From Acinetobacter sp. TGL-Y2 (lineage in GTDB: Bacteria; Pseudomonadota; Gammaproteobacteria; Pseudomonadales; Moraxellaceae), in NCBI RefSeq assembly GCF_001612555.1, contig NZ_CP015110.1, positions 2,170,001-2,234,000 on the forward strand: DNA of 64,000 nt, written 5' to 3'. Shown here piece after piece: positions 49,587 to 59,937 of this stretch. How positions within the stretch are numbered: position 1 is the stretch's first letter; each line of letters starts with the position of its first letter. The notes below the pieces were generated by a model. The model was not told the origin of the DNA and searched no databases. It was given only the letters and a program-made list of their open reading frames with translations. A program made the translations under genes and the position numbers.

Positions 49587-50870
49587 ATGAAACGAATCTC
49601 TAAACATCTTCTTGGTTTGGCTGTGATTGCAGCCTTCAGCCCTGCTTTAATCACGACAAGCTATGCACAACTTCATTTGGAAATTGCCAAAGCCCCTGAA
49701 CAGGCACCTAAAATTGCGATTGTGCCATTTTCTGGTGACCAGAGTCTTTATCCTGTGATTGAACAAGATTTAAATCGCTCAGGTCGTTTTACCAGCTCTT
49801 CAAAAAACTTAGCAGCAACAGCCAGTCTGAACAATGCCAATGGTGCAGCTTGGAAAGCGGCAGGCGTGCCGTATGTGGTGAATGGTGAAGTGAAAACCAA
49901 TGCAGATGGTTCACTGGCCGTGCATTACCAACTCTATGATGTCGAAAAACAACAATACCTGTTAAACGAATTACTCACGGTTCCTGCATCTCGTACGCGA
50001 TCTGCGGCACATATGATCAGTGATGCGATTTACCAAGCCATTACTGGAATTAAAGGTGATTTCAGCGGTCGTATTGCGTATGTACTGCGTAACCCTGCAA
50101 CGCCAGAAAACCGCTATACCTTGCAAATTGCAGATACAGATGGTGAGCAACCAAAAACCATTTTAAGTTCACGCGATCCAATTTTATCGCCGGCTTGGAC
50201 ACCTGATGCGAAAAAAATCGCCTATGTGTCTTTTGAAACCAAACGCCCTGCCATTTATGTTCAGGACTTGGCCACTGGTCAACGTGAAAAGCTTGCAGGC
50301 TTCCGTGGTCTAAATGGCGCACCTAGTTTCTCACCTGATGGTAAAAGCATGTTGTTCACTGCGTCTATGCATGATAACCCAGAAATTTATCAAATGGATT
50401 TGACCACACGCCAACTGCAACGCATGACCAATAACTCTGCGATTGATACTGAAGCGCGTTATACCCCAGATGGTAAAGGCTTTATTTTTACCTCTGACCG
50501 TGGTGGCTCCGCGCAAATTTATAAGCACAATTTTAGTGACAACTCCACCAAACGCCTGACTTTCCGTGGGGCGTTCAATGCTCGTGGCTCTTTAAGTGCT
50601 GATGGTAAATATGTGGCACTGGTTCACCGCCCTGCAGGCAGTAACTACAAAGTTGCAATTCAAGAAATATCGACCGGTATTACCAATATTTTAACCCCGA
50701 CCAGTTTAGATGAATCACCAAGCTTCTCACCGAATGGTCAAATGGTGGTGTATGCGACACGTGAAGCAAATCGTGGACTGTTGGCTATTATGTCAACTGA
50801 CGGTCGCTTCCGCATGAATTTACCGAGTGAGCAAGGTGAAGTTCGTGAACCGGCTTGGGCACCAAAATAA
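49587..50870 (+). CDS. tolB: Tol-Pal system beta-propeller protein TolB
   Basis: 427 aa. Signal peptide (TTSYA-QL), N-terminal domain (IAIVPFSGDQSLYPVIEQDLNRSGRF), then WD-like propeller repeats with SPDGKSMLFTA, TPDGKGFIFTSDRGG and SPNGQMVVYAT. Periplasmic, cycles between TolA and Pal. Separated from the TolA paralogue by 250 bp, so probably has its own promoter. Confidence 0.97.
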   Translation: MKRISKHLLGLAVIAAFSPALITTSYAQLHLEIAKAPEQAPKIAIVPFSGDQSLYPVIEQDLNRSGRFTSSSKNLAATASLNNANGAAWKAAGVPYVVNGEVKTNADGSLAVHYQLYDVEKQQYLLNELLTVPASRTRSAAHMISDAIYQAITGIKGDFSGRIAYVLRNPATPENRYTLQIADTDGEQPKTILSSRDPILSPAWTPDAKKIAYVSFETKRPAIYVQDLATGQREKLAGFRGLNGAPSFSPDGKSMLFTASMHDNPEIYQMDLTTRQLQRMTNNSAIDTEARYTPDGKGFIFTSDRGGSAQIYKHNFSDNSTKRLTFRGAFNARGSLSADGKYVALVHRPAGSNYKVAIQEISTGITNILTPTSLDESPSFSPNGQMVVYATREANRGLLAIMSTDGRFRMNLPSEQGEVREPAWAPK

Positions 50871-50896
50871 TTCAATTAAAATTCAAGGAGATTATT

Positions 50897-51469
50897 ATGA
50901 ATATCATTAAAAATTTGGCGTTGCCGCTGATTGCAGTTAGTCTGGTTATGACAGGTTGTGCAAGTCGTAAACCTGCAACGGACATCACCACGGGAAACAC
51001 GACTCCGACGACGTCGACAACCGTAAATACATCTGGTCTAAGTGAAGATGCCGCGTTAAATGCGCAAAATTTGGTGGGTGCATCGTCTAAAGGCGTGACT
51101 GAAGCCAACAAAGCATTTTTAGCAAAACGTGTAGTTCATTTTGACTATGACAGTAGTGAATTGACCAATGAAGATTATCAAACCCTGCAAGCACATGCGC
51201 AGTTTTTATTGGCCAATGCGAACTCAAAGATTGCTTTGACCGGTCATACCGACGAACGTGGTACACGTGAATACAACATGGCACTAGGCGAACGTCGTGC
51301 CAAAGCTGTCCAAAGCTACCTGATTACCAATGGCGTAAACTCAGGTCAATTAGAAGCAGTTAGCTACGGTAAAGAGATGCCCATCAATGCTGGTCATACC
51401 GAAGCGGCTTGGAAAGAAAACCGCCGCGTAGAACTTAACTACGAAGCTGTTCCACCGCTGTTAAAATAA
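50897..51469 (+). CDS. pal: peptidoglycan-associated lipoprotein Pal
   Basis: 190 aa from ATG at 50897 with AAGGAG seven bases upstream. Lipobox MTGC, a Thr-rich linker and an OmpA-like domain (VVHFDYDSSEL, GHTDERGTREYNMALGERRA) that binds diaminopimelate. Anchors the outer membrane to peptidoglycan. Confidence 0.97.
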   Translation: MNIIKNLALPLIAVSLVMTGCASRKPATDITTGNTTPTTSTTVNTSGLSEDAALNAQNLVGASSKGVTEANKAFLAKRVVHFDYDSSELTNEDYQTLQAHAQFLLANANSKIALTGHTDERGTREYNMALGERRAKAVQSYLITNGVNSGQLEAVSYGKEMPINAGHTEAAWKENRRVELNYEAVPPLLK

Positions 51470-51483
51470 TATGAATTAAAAAC

Positions 51484-51515
51484 AAAAAAGCGCTCTAACA
51501 TTAGAGCGCTTTTTG
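51484..51515. terminator. bidirectional terminator after pal
   Basis: AAAAAGCGCTCTAA-C-ATTAGAGCGCTTTTT-type stem with A and T runs on both sides, between pal and the converging small gene. Confidence 0.88.
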
Positions 51516-51560
51516 ACTTTAAACTTCAGCTGGAACTGTTTAAGATGATTTGTATTTGAA

Positions 51561-51770
51561 TCAGTCTAGCTCTGGTTTTGATTTTTTGTCTGTTTCTGGA
51601 TCTGGTACGGGACTTTGCATCGACTCAATCATGTCATGTTTATTAAAATCTTTATACTCAGGCTTGGCTTCATATGCCTTCCATGCCTCCTTAGATTTTT
51701 CAGAACTAATATCTTTTAAATCAATACTTTCACTTGGCGTTGGAGTCGCATCGAACGTTAATGTGGTCAT
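51561..51770 (-). CDS. small acidic hypothetical protein
   Basis: 69 aa from ATG at 51770, preceded by GAAGGAAG at good spacing. Lys/Asp/Glu/Pro-rich, no signal peptide, probably disordered (PVPDPETDKKSKPELD at the end). No family recognised. Confidence 0.65.
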   Translation of the reverse strand: MTTLTFDATPTPSESIDLKDISSEKSKEAWKAYEAKPEYKDFNKHDMIESMQSPVPDPETDKKSKPELD

Positions 51771-51946
51771 GATCGTCTTCCTTCTCTTTTCTATCCTCCA
51801 CTCCAACATAGCATGTTCTAAAACTCTTACAAGTCTAAAATCGCTACAAATCTCACACTAAGCTTTCTATTTTCAGTCGAAGTCATCTAAAATAGGCACA
51901 GTATTTATTTTGCTATTTTTTAGCGCTTTCTTGGAGCTCATTTGTT

Positions 51947-52921
51947 ATGTCTTACCGCACCCTTTCCCAATATTTAGAACAACAACAAGGGAATCTCACA
52001 CCTGAGCTTTCAAATGTTATTGAAACGATTGCACAGACCTGTAAAGACATTGATGTACTGTTACAAAAAGGTGCTTTGGCTGGTGTTTTAGGCAGTGCTG
52101 GCAATGAAAATGTGCAAGGTGAAGCGCAGAAAAAACTCGATGTCATTTCAAATGACTATCTCATTGACGCTTTGAAAAATAATGCCAATGTGGGTGGTTT
52201 AGCATCTGAAGAATTAGACGATTTCACTCCCGCGCAAACAGAGGGTAAATATTTGGTTTTGTTTGATCCATTAGATGGCTCAAGTAATATCGACATTAAC
52301 ATGTGCGTAGGTACAATTTTCTCTATCTTGCCTGCAAAAAATGCGGTGACTCAAGCAGAAGATTTCATGCAAGCAGGTACTGCACAAGTGGCTGCAGGCT
52401 ATGTGCTTTATGGTCCATCTTCAATGATGGCTTTAACAGTAGGTGCTGGTACAGACTTCTTTACCTTTGATCCAGTTTCTAAAGAATTTTTATTGACTAC
52501 CGAAAATGTTCAAGTCGCTGCCGACACCCAAGAATATGCGATTAATTCATCAAACCAACGTCATTGGGAAGAGCCGATAAAACGCTATATTGGTGAATTA
52601 CAAGACGGTAAAACTTCGGTACGCGAAAAAGACTTTAATATGCGCTGGGTTGCCTGTATGGTGGGTGACATTCACCGTATTCTTTGCCGTAGCGGTATTT
52701 TCTTATACCCATACGACACGAAAGACCCGAAAAAAGCAGGTCGTTTACGCTTAATGTATGAAGCGAATCCAATGAGTATGCTCATGGAGCAAGCGGGCGG
52801 CGCATCGACCACTGGTCGCGTCCGTATTCTAGACATCCAACCGACTGAATTACACCAACGTGTACCGGTTGTGATTGGTTCAAAAAACGAAGTTGACCTT
52901 GTTACTCGTTACCACAATTAA
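51947..52921 (+). CDS. fbp: fructose-1,6-bisphosphatase class 1
   Basis: 324 aa. Metal-binding [15 protein letters not shown], then [10 protein letters not shown] and the C-terminal [20 protein letters not shown]. Gluconeogenic step, important in Acinetobacter, which grows mainly on organic acids. Confidence 0.97.
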   Translation: MSYRTLSQYLEQQQGNLTPELSNVIETIAQTCKDIDVLLQKGALAGVLGSAGNENVQGEAQKKLDVISNDYLIDALKNNANVGGLASEELDDFTPAQTEGKYLVLFDPLDGSSNIDINMCVGTIFSILPAKNAVTQAEDFMQAGTAQVAAGYVLYGPSSMMALTVGAGTDFFTFDPVSKEFLLTTENVQVAADTQEYAINSSNQRHWEEPIKRYIGELQDGKTSVREKDFNMRWVACMVGDIHRILCRSGIFLYPYDTKDPKKAGRLRLMYEANPMSMLMEQAGGASTTGRVRILDIQPTELHQRVPVVIGSKNEVDLVTRYHN

Positions 52922-52974
52922 TTTTTATACTGGGAGTCCAATCATTTCATTGGACTTCCACGGACAGTTTTGAC

Positions 52975-53751
52975 ATGGCCATTATTTTTCTAGAATCAAA
53001 AGACAATCCTAAAATCAAACACTTACGTGGTTTAATTGAACAAAGTTCATATCGCAAAAAGCAAGGTCAAACTGTACTTGAAGGCACACACTTAAGCTTA
53101 GCTTGGTTAGAGCAAAATCGTACCCTCAATTCGATTTTCACCACTGAACATGCAATGGAACATCCAGATTTTGACAAAATTGCCCAGCTTTATACGGGTT
53201 CTGTATTTGTCTTAAGCGAATCTTTATATAAAGATTTAAGCACATTGGGTACCACTTTAGCGTGTATCGCAGTGGTGGATATTCCTTCTTCCACGCAGTC
53301 ATTAGATTTCTCTAAAGACACGCTTATTCTTGAAAATATTCAAGATCCGGGCAACGTGGGTACTTTGCTTCGTTCTGCTGCCGCAGCGGGTATTAAGCAA
53401 ATTGTATCTACCAAAGGTTCTGCATCGCTTTGGTCGCCACGCGTATTACGTGCAGGCATGGGTGCACACTTTTCATTAAATACTTATGAAAATGTGTCTG
53501 TTGAAGACCTACTGACCAAATTCAGTATTCCGGTTTATGTGACCAGCTCACATGAGCCTGCAAGCCTTTACTCTAAAGACTTGACGCAGCCGTGTGCTTG
53601 GATTTTGGGCAATGAAGGTTCAGGTGCTTCTGAGTACGCACTGGCTAACGCTGCTGCAATCACTATTCCTCAGCCTGGTGGTCAGGAGTCGCTCAATGTC
53701 GCAGCAGCGGGTTCAATCTGCTTCTTCGAGATGGTTCGTCAACGCATTTAA
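52975..53751 (+). CDS. TrmH/SpoU-family RNA 2'-O-methyltransferase
   Basis: 258 aa. N-terminal substrate-binding region (DNPKIKHLRGLIEQSSYRKK) and SPOUT domain with LENIQDPGNVGTLLRSAAAAG, WILGNEGSGAS and IPQPGGQESLNVAAAGSI, the knotted SAM site. Target rRNA or tRNA position cannot be told. A small hairpin (GTCCAAT/ATTGGAC at 52936-52955) lies between it and fbp. Confidence 0.9.
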   Translation: MAIIFLESKDNPKIKHLRGLIEQSSYRKKQGQTVLEGTHLSLAWLEQNRTLNSIFTTEHAMEHPDFDKIAQLYTGSVFVLSESLYKDLSTLGTTLACIAVVDIPSSTQSLDFSKDTLILENIQDPGNVGTLLRSAAAAGIKQIVSTKGSASLWSPRVLRAGMGAHFSLNTYENVSVEDLLTKFSIPVYVTSSHEPASLYSKDLTQPCAWILGNEGSGASEYALANAAAITIPQPGGQESLNVAAAGSICFFEMVRQRI

Positions 53752-53875
53752 TTCGTTAAAGAACCGTAACGATTCTGCTCAAAAATATAAAAACCGTTTA
53801 AACTGCTAAAAATAGTTGCTTAAATTGTCAACCTATCATTATCTTTTAACGTTATATAAGTAACGATTAAAAATA

Positions 53876-54526
53876 ATGGTGGGTACCCCAATGACGGGAT
53901 TTTCCATCTCTATGGATTTAGCACCGAAACATCCACAGTCTGAAGACGCCAGTGTTCTATTGAGCACAGCTGAACAACGCCTGAAATTTTTCATGCAGGA
54001 TGTCACGGGTCGTGCTTTAGTCATGATGGAAGGTGCAACACAAGGTCATAATGGGATTGCCATGGATTTGGTGCAAGAAGCCTTTATTTCCTTACATAAA
54101 TCCTATGCAGCAAAGTCTACTGCAGAATGGTATCCACTGTTTTACACTATTTTAAATAACAAATTACAAGATTGGCGCAGAAAAGAAGCGCGCCGCCCCT
54201 TTCCGCTGTCTTTATTTAAAAAAGTAGATCTCGATTCCGATGACGAAGATGTCGTGGATGACAGTACACCTAACCCTTTACAGTTTTTGTCGCAAGAATT
54301 AGCCGTTGAAGAAATTCAATCCGCCATTGCCAAACTTCCTGTTCGTCAGCAACAAGCGTTTATGCTACGCGCTTGGGAAGGTTTTGATACGCATACGACA
54401 GCTGAAATTATGGACTGCTCGGAAGGTAGCGTTAAAACGCATTACCATAGAGCCATTCAAGGTTTAAGACTTTCGCTTTCTCACTTAAATCCACATATAG
54501 GGGGATCATCTGATGAAGAACGATGA
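53876..54526 (+). CDS. ECF-like RNA polymerase sigma factor
   Basis: 216 aa (an ATG at 53891 with GGTGGG upstream is an alternative start). Sigma region 2 (AMDLVQEAFISLHKS, WYPLFYTILNNKLQDWRRK) and region 4 with HTH (TTAEIMDCSEGSVKTHYHRAIQGLR). Overlaps the next gene by 14 nt; together with the two following genes it looks like a sigma/anti-sigma/effector cassette, similar in layout to sbrI-sbrR of Pseudomonas. Confidence 0.88.
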   Translation: MVGTPMTGFSISMDLAPKHPQSEDASVLLSTAEQRLKFFMQDVTGRALVMMEGATQGHNGIAMDLVQEAFISLHKSYAAKSTAEWYPLFYTILNNKLQDWRRKEARRPFPLSLFKKVDLDSDDEDVVDDSTPNPLQFLSQELAVEEIQSAIAKLPVRQQQAFMLRAWEGFDTHTTAEIMDCSEGSVKTHYHRAIQGLRLSLSHLNPHIGGSSDEER

Positions 54527-54839
54527 CTTCGCTAAACAAGTGACTTCCAAGCTTGATCAACTTGCTCGCCATCATCGCAATAAAACAGTGGTGATGGAGC
54601 ATGTACTTGAAAACATTCAAGAGAAATCACTTTTATCCAGTTTTATGAATTGGAAAACCACAGGCTTTGCACTGGCAGCAGCCATTACAGGTTTTGTGAT
54701 TTTACCCAACGCCGTTGACTTGACTGAGCAGCCCAACAATCAACAAGTGATTGTCAGCCCTAAACTCTCTCCACAAATGATGGAAGATTTAGATATGCTT
54801 TCAGTTTTTGGTGAGGAAAAATTAGCCCATGGCAGCTAA
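54513..54839 (+). CDS. probable membrane-bound anti-sigma factor (DUF3619-like)
   Basis: 108 aa. N-terminal cytoplasmic helical region, one TM helix (TGFALAAAITGFVIL, about 49-63) and a short periplasmic C-terminus. Small size, topology and overlap with the sigma gene (14 nt) suggest it holds the sigma factor inactive. Overlaps the DUF3106 gene by 11 nt. Confidence 0.75.
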   Translation: MKNDDFAKQVTSKLDQLARHHRNKTVVMEHVLENIQEKSLLSSFMNWKTTGFALAAAITGFVILPNAVDLTEQPNNQQVIVSPKLSPQMMEDLDMLSVFGEEKLAHGS

Positions 54840-55239
54840 ACGTCTTGCTTTGGCATTTTGTGCCCTGAGTCTTCTGCAAACCAGTTTTGCAGGATACGAA
54901 CGTTTTTGGATTTTTTCTAAAGACGCCAACACACAAGTGAATGAAACTTGGGATGCATTGTCTGAAACTGAACAACAGGCGCTGATTAAACGCTATCAAA
55001 ATTTAAAAGAAATCCCCACAGAGCAAACAGTGGCACTCCAACAGCGTATGGATTGGTTTACACAACTGCCTGAACCTGAAAAGCTTAAAATGCGTGAAGC
55101 TTGGCAACAAATGAGTACTACAGAACGCAATGACCTTCGTAAAAAAATGCTCAATGCCCGTACAGATGCACAGCGTAAAGAGATTCGGGAAACCTATTTA
55201 AACAAATATGTTGCTGAAACCGTCGTCCATAACGAATAA
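54829..55239 (+). CDS. DUF3106 domain-containing secreted protein
   Basis: 136 aa. Signal peptide (LLQTSFA-GY) and repeated helical segments of the DUF3106 type (WDALSETEQQALIKRYQNLKE, WFTQLPEPEKLKMREAW, MSTTERNDLRKKM). Periplasmic; probably the sensing or output partner of the sigma cassette. Confidence 0.85.
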   Translation: MAAKRLALAFCALSLLQTSFAGYERFWIFSKDANTQVNETWDALSETEQQALIKRYQNLKEIPTEQTVALQQRMDWFTQLPEPEKLKMREAWQQMSTTERNDLRKKMLNARTDAQRKEIRETYLNKYVAETVVHNE

Positions 55240-55275
55240 CAAAAACAGGCTAAGGCAAAACTCCAAATTAAAATT

Positions 55276-55305
55276 AAAGCCCAGTCCTTGTACTGGGCTT
55301 TTTTT
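55276..55305 (+). terminator. intrinsic terminator of the sigma cassette
   Basis: AAAGCCCAGT-CCTTGT-ACTGGGCTTT stem followed by TTTTTTG. Confidence 0.88.
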
Positions 55306-55364
55306 GTTTAATTCATCCATTTACGTGATATCGGCTGATCATTTCCTTCATAAGCACTATTTAC

Positions 55365-55769
55365 TTAAAGATAATCACCTTCACGCTCAGGCTGATAAAT
55401 AATTTTTTCAATTTTGACTTTCATTAACTGACCGTCTGGTTGTGGCCATTCAATTTGCTGACCTTCTGCCAAACCTAAAATGGCAGTGCCAATCGGTGCA
55501 ATCACGTTGACTTGCCCCGCTTCGCCTTTGAAGTCATGCGGATAGACCAATGTGATTTCTGTAGACTCGGTTGAAGGTGCAATGGTGATTTTGACACGGG
55601 CATTCATGGTGACCACGTTAGCTGGTATATCTTGGGGTAAAACCACATCCGCCCGTGCAAGTTCATCTTCCAAGTGTTTCATAGTGGGCGATAATTTCAT
55701 TTGATGATCAAGCATGGTTTCTAAACGATTGAGATCTTGTTCAGAAATAATAATTTGTGGTTTGTTCAT
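55365..55769 (-). CDS. rnk: nucleoside diphosphate kinase regulator Rnk (GreA/GreB family)
   Basis: 134 aa from MNKPQIIISEQDL. Short N-terminal helical part and the GreA/GreB C-terminal domain (VNVIAPIGTAILGLAEGQQIEWP). Rnk binds RNA polymerase but lacks the long Gre coiled coil with its acidic tip. Confidence 0.92.
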   Translation of the reverse strand: MNKPQIIISEQDLNRLETMLDHQMKLSPTMKHLEDELARADVVLPQDIPANVVTMNARVKITIAPSTESTEITLVYPHDFKGEAGQVNVIAPIGTAILGLAEGQQIEWPQPDGQLMKVKIEKIIYQPEREGDYL

Positions 55770-55888
55770 ATTGTTAAATCCATTTTTAAGAATACTGATC
55801 AAGCGAATGTTGCAAGATTAAATATTTTTCTCATTATTCAGTTATATCAGAAAAATATGGTAGGCATCATCCACTTTTCCAAATGCAA

Positions 55889-55912
55889 TAAAAAAAGCCC
55901 CCTTGAGGGGGC
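55889..55912 (-). terminator. intrinsic terminator of glyA
   Basis: GCCCCC-TTGA-GGGGGC stem with a T-run on the reverse strand (55896-55889), ~20 bases after the glyA stop. Confidence 0.85.
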
Positions 55913-55930
55913 CCTTTCTCAAATCAAAAC

Positions 55931-57184
55931 CTAGTTTGCATACACTGGGTATTTCGCACAAACCGTTTCAACCTTCGCTTTAACTGCATTAATGACAGCT
56001 TCATCGCCTTTCGCATCAAGGATGTCAGCGATCCAACCTGCCAAATCACGCACTTCAGCTTCACCAAAACCACGTGTTGTCACTGCAGGTGTACCAATAC
56101 GGATACCTGAAGTCACAAATGGAGAACGTGGATCGTTTGGTACAGAGTTTTTGTTCACAGTAATGTGAGCAGCACCCAACCAAGCATCTGCTTCTTTACC
56201 TGTAATGTCTTGTTTAATCAAAGACAAGAGGAATAAATGGTTTTTCGTACCACCAGAAACAACGTCATAACCACGTGCAATGAGTACTTCAGCCATTGCT
56301 TGAGCATTAATAACCACTTGTTTTTGATATTCTTTGTATTCAGGCGCCATCGCTTCTTTAAAGCAAATGGCTTTCGCCGCCACTGCGTGAACAAGTGGAC
56401 CACCTTGGTTGCCTGGGAATACTGCAGATTGAAGTTTTTTCTCAATCTCTTCGTTTGCTTTGGCAAGGATCAAACCTGAACGTGGACCACGAAGTGTTTT
56501 ATGTGTCGTTGTTGTTGTTACGTCAGCAATTTGAACTGGGCTTGGGTAAACACCCGCAGCCACTAGACCAGCAACGTGAGCCATATCTACAAATAGGTAA
56601 GCGCCAACTTTGTCCGCGATTTCACGGAAACGCTGCCAATCAACGATTTGGCTATACGCAGAGAAACCAGCAACGATCATACGTGGCTTGTGTTCTACAG
56701 CTAAACGTTCAACTTCTTCGTAATCGATTTCACCTGTTTCAGGGTTCAAACCGTATTGAATAGCATTGTAAGTTTTACCAGAGAAGCTTACTTTCGCACC
56801 GTGAGTCAAGTGACCACCATGCGCAAGACTCATCCCCAAAACGGTATCGCCTGGGTTAAGTAAAGCCAAGTACACTGCTGCGTTTGCTTGTGAGCCTGCA
56901 TGGGGCTGCACGTTCGCATAATCAGCACCAAAAAGCGCTTTAGCACGGTCAATCGCCAATTGTTCGATGATATCGACGTATTCACAGCCGCCGTAGTAGC
57001 GTTTACCTGGATAGCCTTCCGCATATTTGTTTGTAAGTTTTGAACCCTGCGCTTCCATAACTGCTGGAGAGCAATAGTTTTCAGAGGCAATCAGTTCGAT
57101 GTGCGCTTCTTGGCGAGCATCTTCCTTTGTGATTGCTTGCGCGATTTCTGGATCAAATTCAGCAATTAAGATATTGGCAAACAT
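55931..57184 (-). CDS. glyA: serine hydroxymethyltransferase
   Basis: 417 aa. Interconverts serine and glycine, feeding one-carbon units to folate. [40 protein letters not shown] and PLP lysine in [14 protein letters not shown]. Confidence 0.98.
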   Translation of the reverse strand: MFANILIAEFDPEIAQAITKEDARQEAHIELIASENYCSPAVMEAQGSKLTNKYAEGYPGKRYYGGCEYVDIIEQLAIDRAKALFGADYANVQPHAGSQANAAVYLALLNPGDTVLGMSLAHGGHLTHGAKVSFSGKTYNAIQYGLNPETGEIDYEEVERLAVEHKPRMIVAGFSAYSQIVDWQRFREIADKVGAYLFVDMAHVAGLVAAGVYPSPVQIADVTTTTTHKTLRGPRSGLILAKANEEIEKKLQSAVFPGNQGGPLVHAVAAKAICFKEAMAPEYKEYQKQVVINAQAMAEVLIARGYDVVSGGTKNHLFLLSLIKQDITGKEADAWLGAAHITVNKNSVPNDPRSPFVTSGIRIGTPAVTTRGFGEAEVRDLAGWIADILDAKGDEAVINAVKAKVETVCAKYPVYAN

Positions 57185-58092
57185 TAGCGAGGTCCTATTA
57201 AATTAGGGCTTTTAAGCCGTGCTAAGATTGGCGCGTATTGTAGCACGAAGTTTTGAATTTTCGAGAATGAACTTCATTCAGTTTGAAATAAATATCATTC
57301 ACTATGCTTGATTTTCAGAAAATTTAGTCAAAACAAGTCTTTGAATTAACATCAATGATTAATTAAATAGCCTTATGTTTTAAAATTCAATCACGCTCCA
57401 GCGTTGCGCTTTTATCGCAACAAACTTATGTTAAGTCATGCTGTTTAGTGAACATACGCTGAGCAAATGAATAGAAAATCAATATAGGCAGTTTTCTGAT
57501 GTGGATTATTGGCTTCGCTTTGGAAATAGTCTTAAAGCGGAAATATACCCAAAGCCAAATTACTCCTCATCTCGCAGGCTTCAATCCTGCTAATTCATCA
57601 ATCGAGATAGAAATTCAAAGCCCGACATATATCAGATCATGGTCGCATCGCTAAACTGAGTATCCTGAGTCGCCATTGAAATGTATTTTTGAGACTGTTC
57701 AAACACACCCTAGCGATCTTGTTATTTGCATTCAAGATGATCGATTTATTGTCTTAGATCAAGATCGCCTGCCCTGCACGAGTTTTGAATATTGCGACGG
57801 CGTAAAACCTATAAAGTTAGTCGATCAAAAGCAGAAGTTGGGTTTTATGTCTATATAGCTTCATATTTGTATATTTTTCTTTGAATACGCCTGCGCTTCT
57901 TTATACGTTTACTGCTAGACATACTTATAGCTTATTAAAGTATCTATCTCCCGCAATGAGCTGAAAAGTGCTTATATAAAGATCAGAAGCACCTTTGAAC
58001 TGTATTATTCTCTTCATTTCGCGTATAAACCTGTGCCAATCCAGACGAAAATGTTAAATTTAAAAAAACACGCCTTAAATTTGGAATCTCCC
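57185..58092. other. gene-poor stretch upstream of glyA
   Basis: About 900 bp. It holds the glyA promoter and a small hairpin (GTTGCG/CGCAAC, 57403-57421). A 60-residue plus-strand frame at 57676-57858 (MKCIFETVQTHPSDLV...) has protein-like composition but no recognisable family or ribosome-binding site; it may be a remnant. Confidence 0.45.
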
Positions 58093-58794
58093 ATGCAAGC
58101 CATTATTCTGGATACTGAAACACATACGCTCAATGGTTTACCCATTGAGATTGCTTACGCACCCGTTGAGATTCACGCTGGAAAACTCAGTTTAGATCGT
58201 GAGCAAATGTTTGATCAGTTGTATAGCGTTGGGGATGAAAAAATCTCTTTTGCTGCAATGGCGGTGCACCATATTTTAGAATCAGATTTGGTGGGTCAGC
58301 CAGATTTTAGTACCTTTCGCTTGCCGTCTGAAACGGTTTATATGATTGGTCATAATATTGATTATGACATTCGTGCTATTCAAACCTGCGGTGTCGACAC
58401 CCAACATATTAAAGCCATTTGCACATTGGCATTGGCACGATTGGTCTGGCCGGATGCCGAAGCACATAACATTTCTGCACTGATTTATATGATCAGTAAA
58501 GGTAGTGATAAAGCTCGCGAAATGCTGAAAGGTGCACACCGTGCAGATGCGGATATCATTTTAACTGCCAACATTTTGATGCATATCATTTACAAGCTCA
58601 ATATTCAAAGCATTGAAGAGCTTTATACCGCATCAGAAGATGCGCGTATTCCACGGACGATCAATTTTGGGAAACACCGTGGTACTGCGATCGTAGATTT
58701 ACCAAGTGACTATGTACAGTGGCTGATGCGCCAAGAAGATTTAGACACTTACCTGAGAAAAGCATTAGAAAATAAGGCAATGATGTCCTCTTAA
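58093..58794 (+). CDS. DnaQ-like 3'-5' exonuclease with C-terminal DUF3820
   Basis: 233 aa from ATG at 58093. DEDDh exonuclease motifs: DTET (ExoI), GHNIDYDIRA (ExoII), HRADADIILT (ExoIII). C-terminal DUF3820 motif INFGKHRGTAIVDLPSDYVQWLM. Resembles ExoX-like proteins (some annotated as quorum-sensing-regulated virulence factor). Probably acts on single-stranded DNA ends. Confidence 0.88.
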   Translation: MQAIILDTETHTLNGLPIEIAYAPVEIHAGKLSLDREQMFDQLYSVGDEKISFAAMAVHHILESDLVGQPDFSTFRLPSETVYMIGHNIDYDIRAIQTCGVDTQHIKAICTLALARLVWPDAEAHNISALIYMISKGSDKAREMLKGAHRADADIILTANILMHIIYKLNIQSIEELYTASEDARIPRTINFGKHRGTAIVDLPSDYVQWLMRQEDLDTYLRKALENKAMMSS

Positions 58795-59066
58795 ATCAAT
58801 GTTCTGTGTATTTTTGAATACTTGTGAAATTTTAACGCAGCATATTTATTCAACCACTAATAAATTGTTGAGCTGATTTACGGGTTCATATCGCCTAGAT
58901 GGTAGATCCATGACCTATCTAGGCAAGATTCAATCAACATCGGTGAAGATACAAAAAATAAAACTTGGTTATACTTTTATGCACTATTGTGTATAACCTA
59001 ACATATTCAATTCATGCTTAAATGATTTGATCTTAATTCTAAAAATTCCAATAAACGGATAAAAAT

Positions 59067-59348
59067 ATGACCAAATATGTTGCTAAAACCAATAATCGAA
59101 CCGCTATATTTCTAACCAATGTTCATGCGACTTTTGAAGCAAGCATTCACGCTTTAAGCTCAATTGAATATACGCGAAAACTTGCGATTAAAAATGATCC
59201 CATCTCAAACCTTCATGTGTTGGTTGAAGACACCAAGAATCTGAAGAATTTTATTCGTATTGAAAAAGAGGACATTGCTTTGGCCAATAAAGATCGCCAA
59301 GCCCTTTATCATTTGGTGGCGACTGTACTCGATACACTTAAAACCTAA
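59067..59348 (+). CDS. small hypothetical protein
   Basis: 93 aa, soluble, Asn/Lys/Thr-rich. No motif recognised. Followed by an intrinsic terminator, which supports a real transcript. Confidence 0.6.
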   Translation: MTKYVAKTNNRTAIFLTNVHATFEASIHALSSIEYTRKLAIKNDPISNLHVLVEDTKNLKNFIRIEKEDIALANKDRQALYHLVATVLDTLKT

Positions 59349-59383
59349 TAATCTGTTGTATAAATGACAAAATCTCAGCATTA

Positions 59384-59411
59384 AAAAAGCTCGCATCGCT
59401 GCGAGCTTTTT
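59384..59411 (+). terminator. intrinsic terminator
   Basis: AAAAAGCTCGCA-TCGC-TGCGAGCTTTTT, 35 bases after the hypothetical gene. Confidence 0.88.
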
Positions 59412-59883
59412 GTTGGATGGCTAGTGCTGGTTTCTTGTTTGAAATCAATTTCAAACGCAACAAGCTGTCATTGATCCGTCCAACGTCAAAGTAGCGTCTT
59501 TATTTGTTGAGCTACTGTATTTTCAATATAAGTTAATAGTTTTCATTTGGCAATGTCTGGTACATTTTCAGACATATGTAATGAAGAAATGAAATTGATG
59601 ACTCAAAAAAAGTAGAATAAAATATGTACTTTGCAAAATCGGTCTTTCTTTGCTTAAAAATATGGTTTGCTTAGAGTACATACCAATAAGAACACAAGCA
59701 ACTGTATTTTATAACTTTATTTAACCACGTTTTAAAATATAATCTAAAAATACGATCATTTTCCTTATTAGGAACTTGAATTCGAGATTTTAATCTATCC
59801 ATTAATTTTATTATCTACTCATAAACCATAAAGCAAAAATTAAAACATTTAAAAAATTTCATCTTGATAAATTCTAAGATTTA
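59412..59883. other. gene-free stretch before the IS630 element
   Basis: About 470 A/T-rich bases. No ORF, tRNA or clear repeat seen. Confidence 0.5.
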
Positions 59884-59937
59884 TAGCTGCAATCTTATTT
59901 TGGGATACAATGATAAAAAATTAATTTGTTCAAGATC

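Noticed and set aside
57676..57858. 60-residue frame as a real gene
   Set aside because: No ribosome-binding site, family or neighbour support; kept only as a possible remnant within the gap description.
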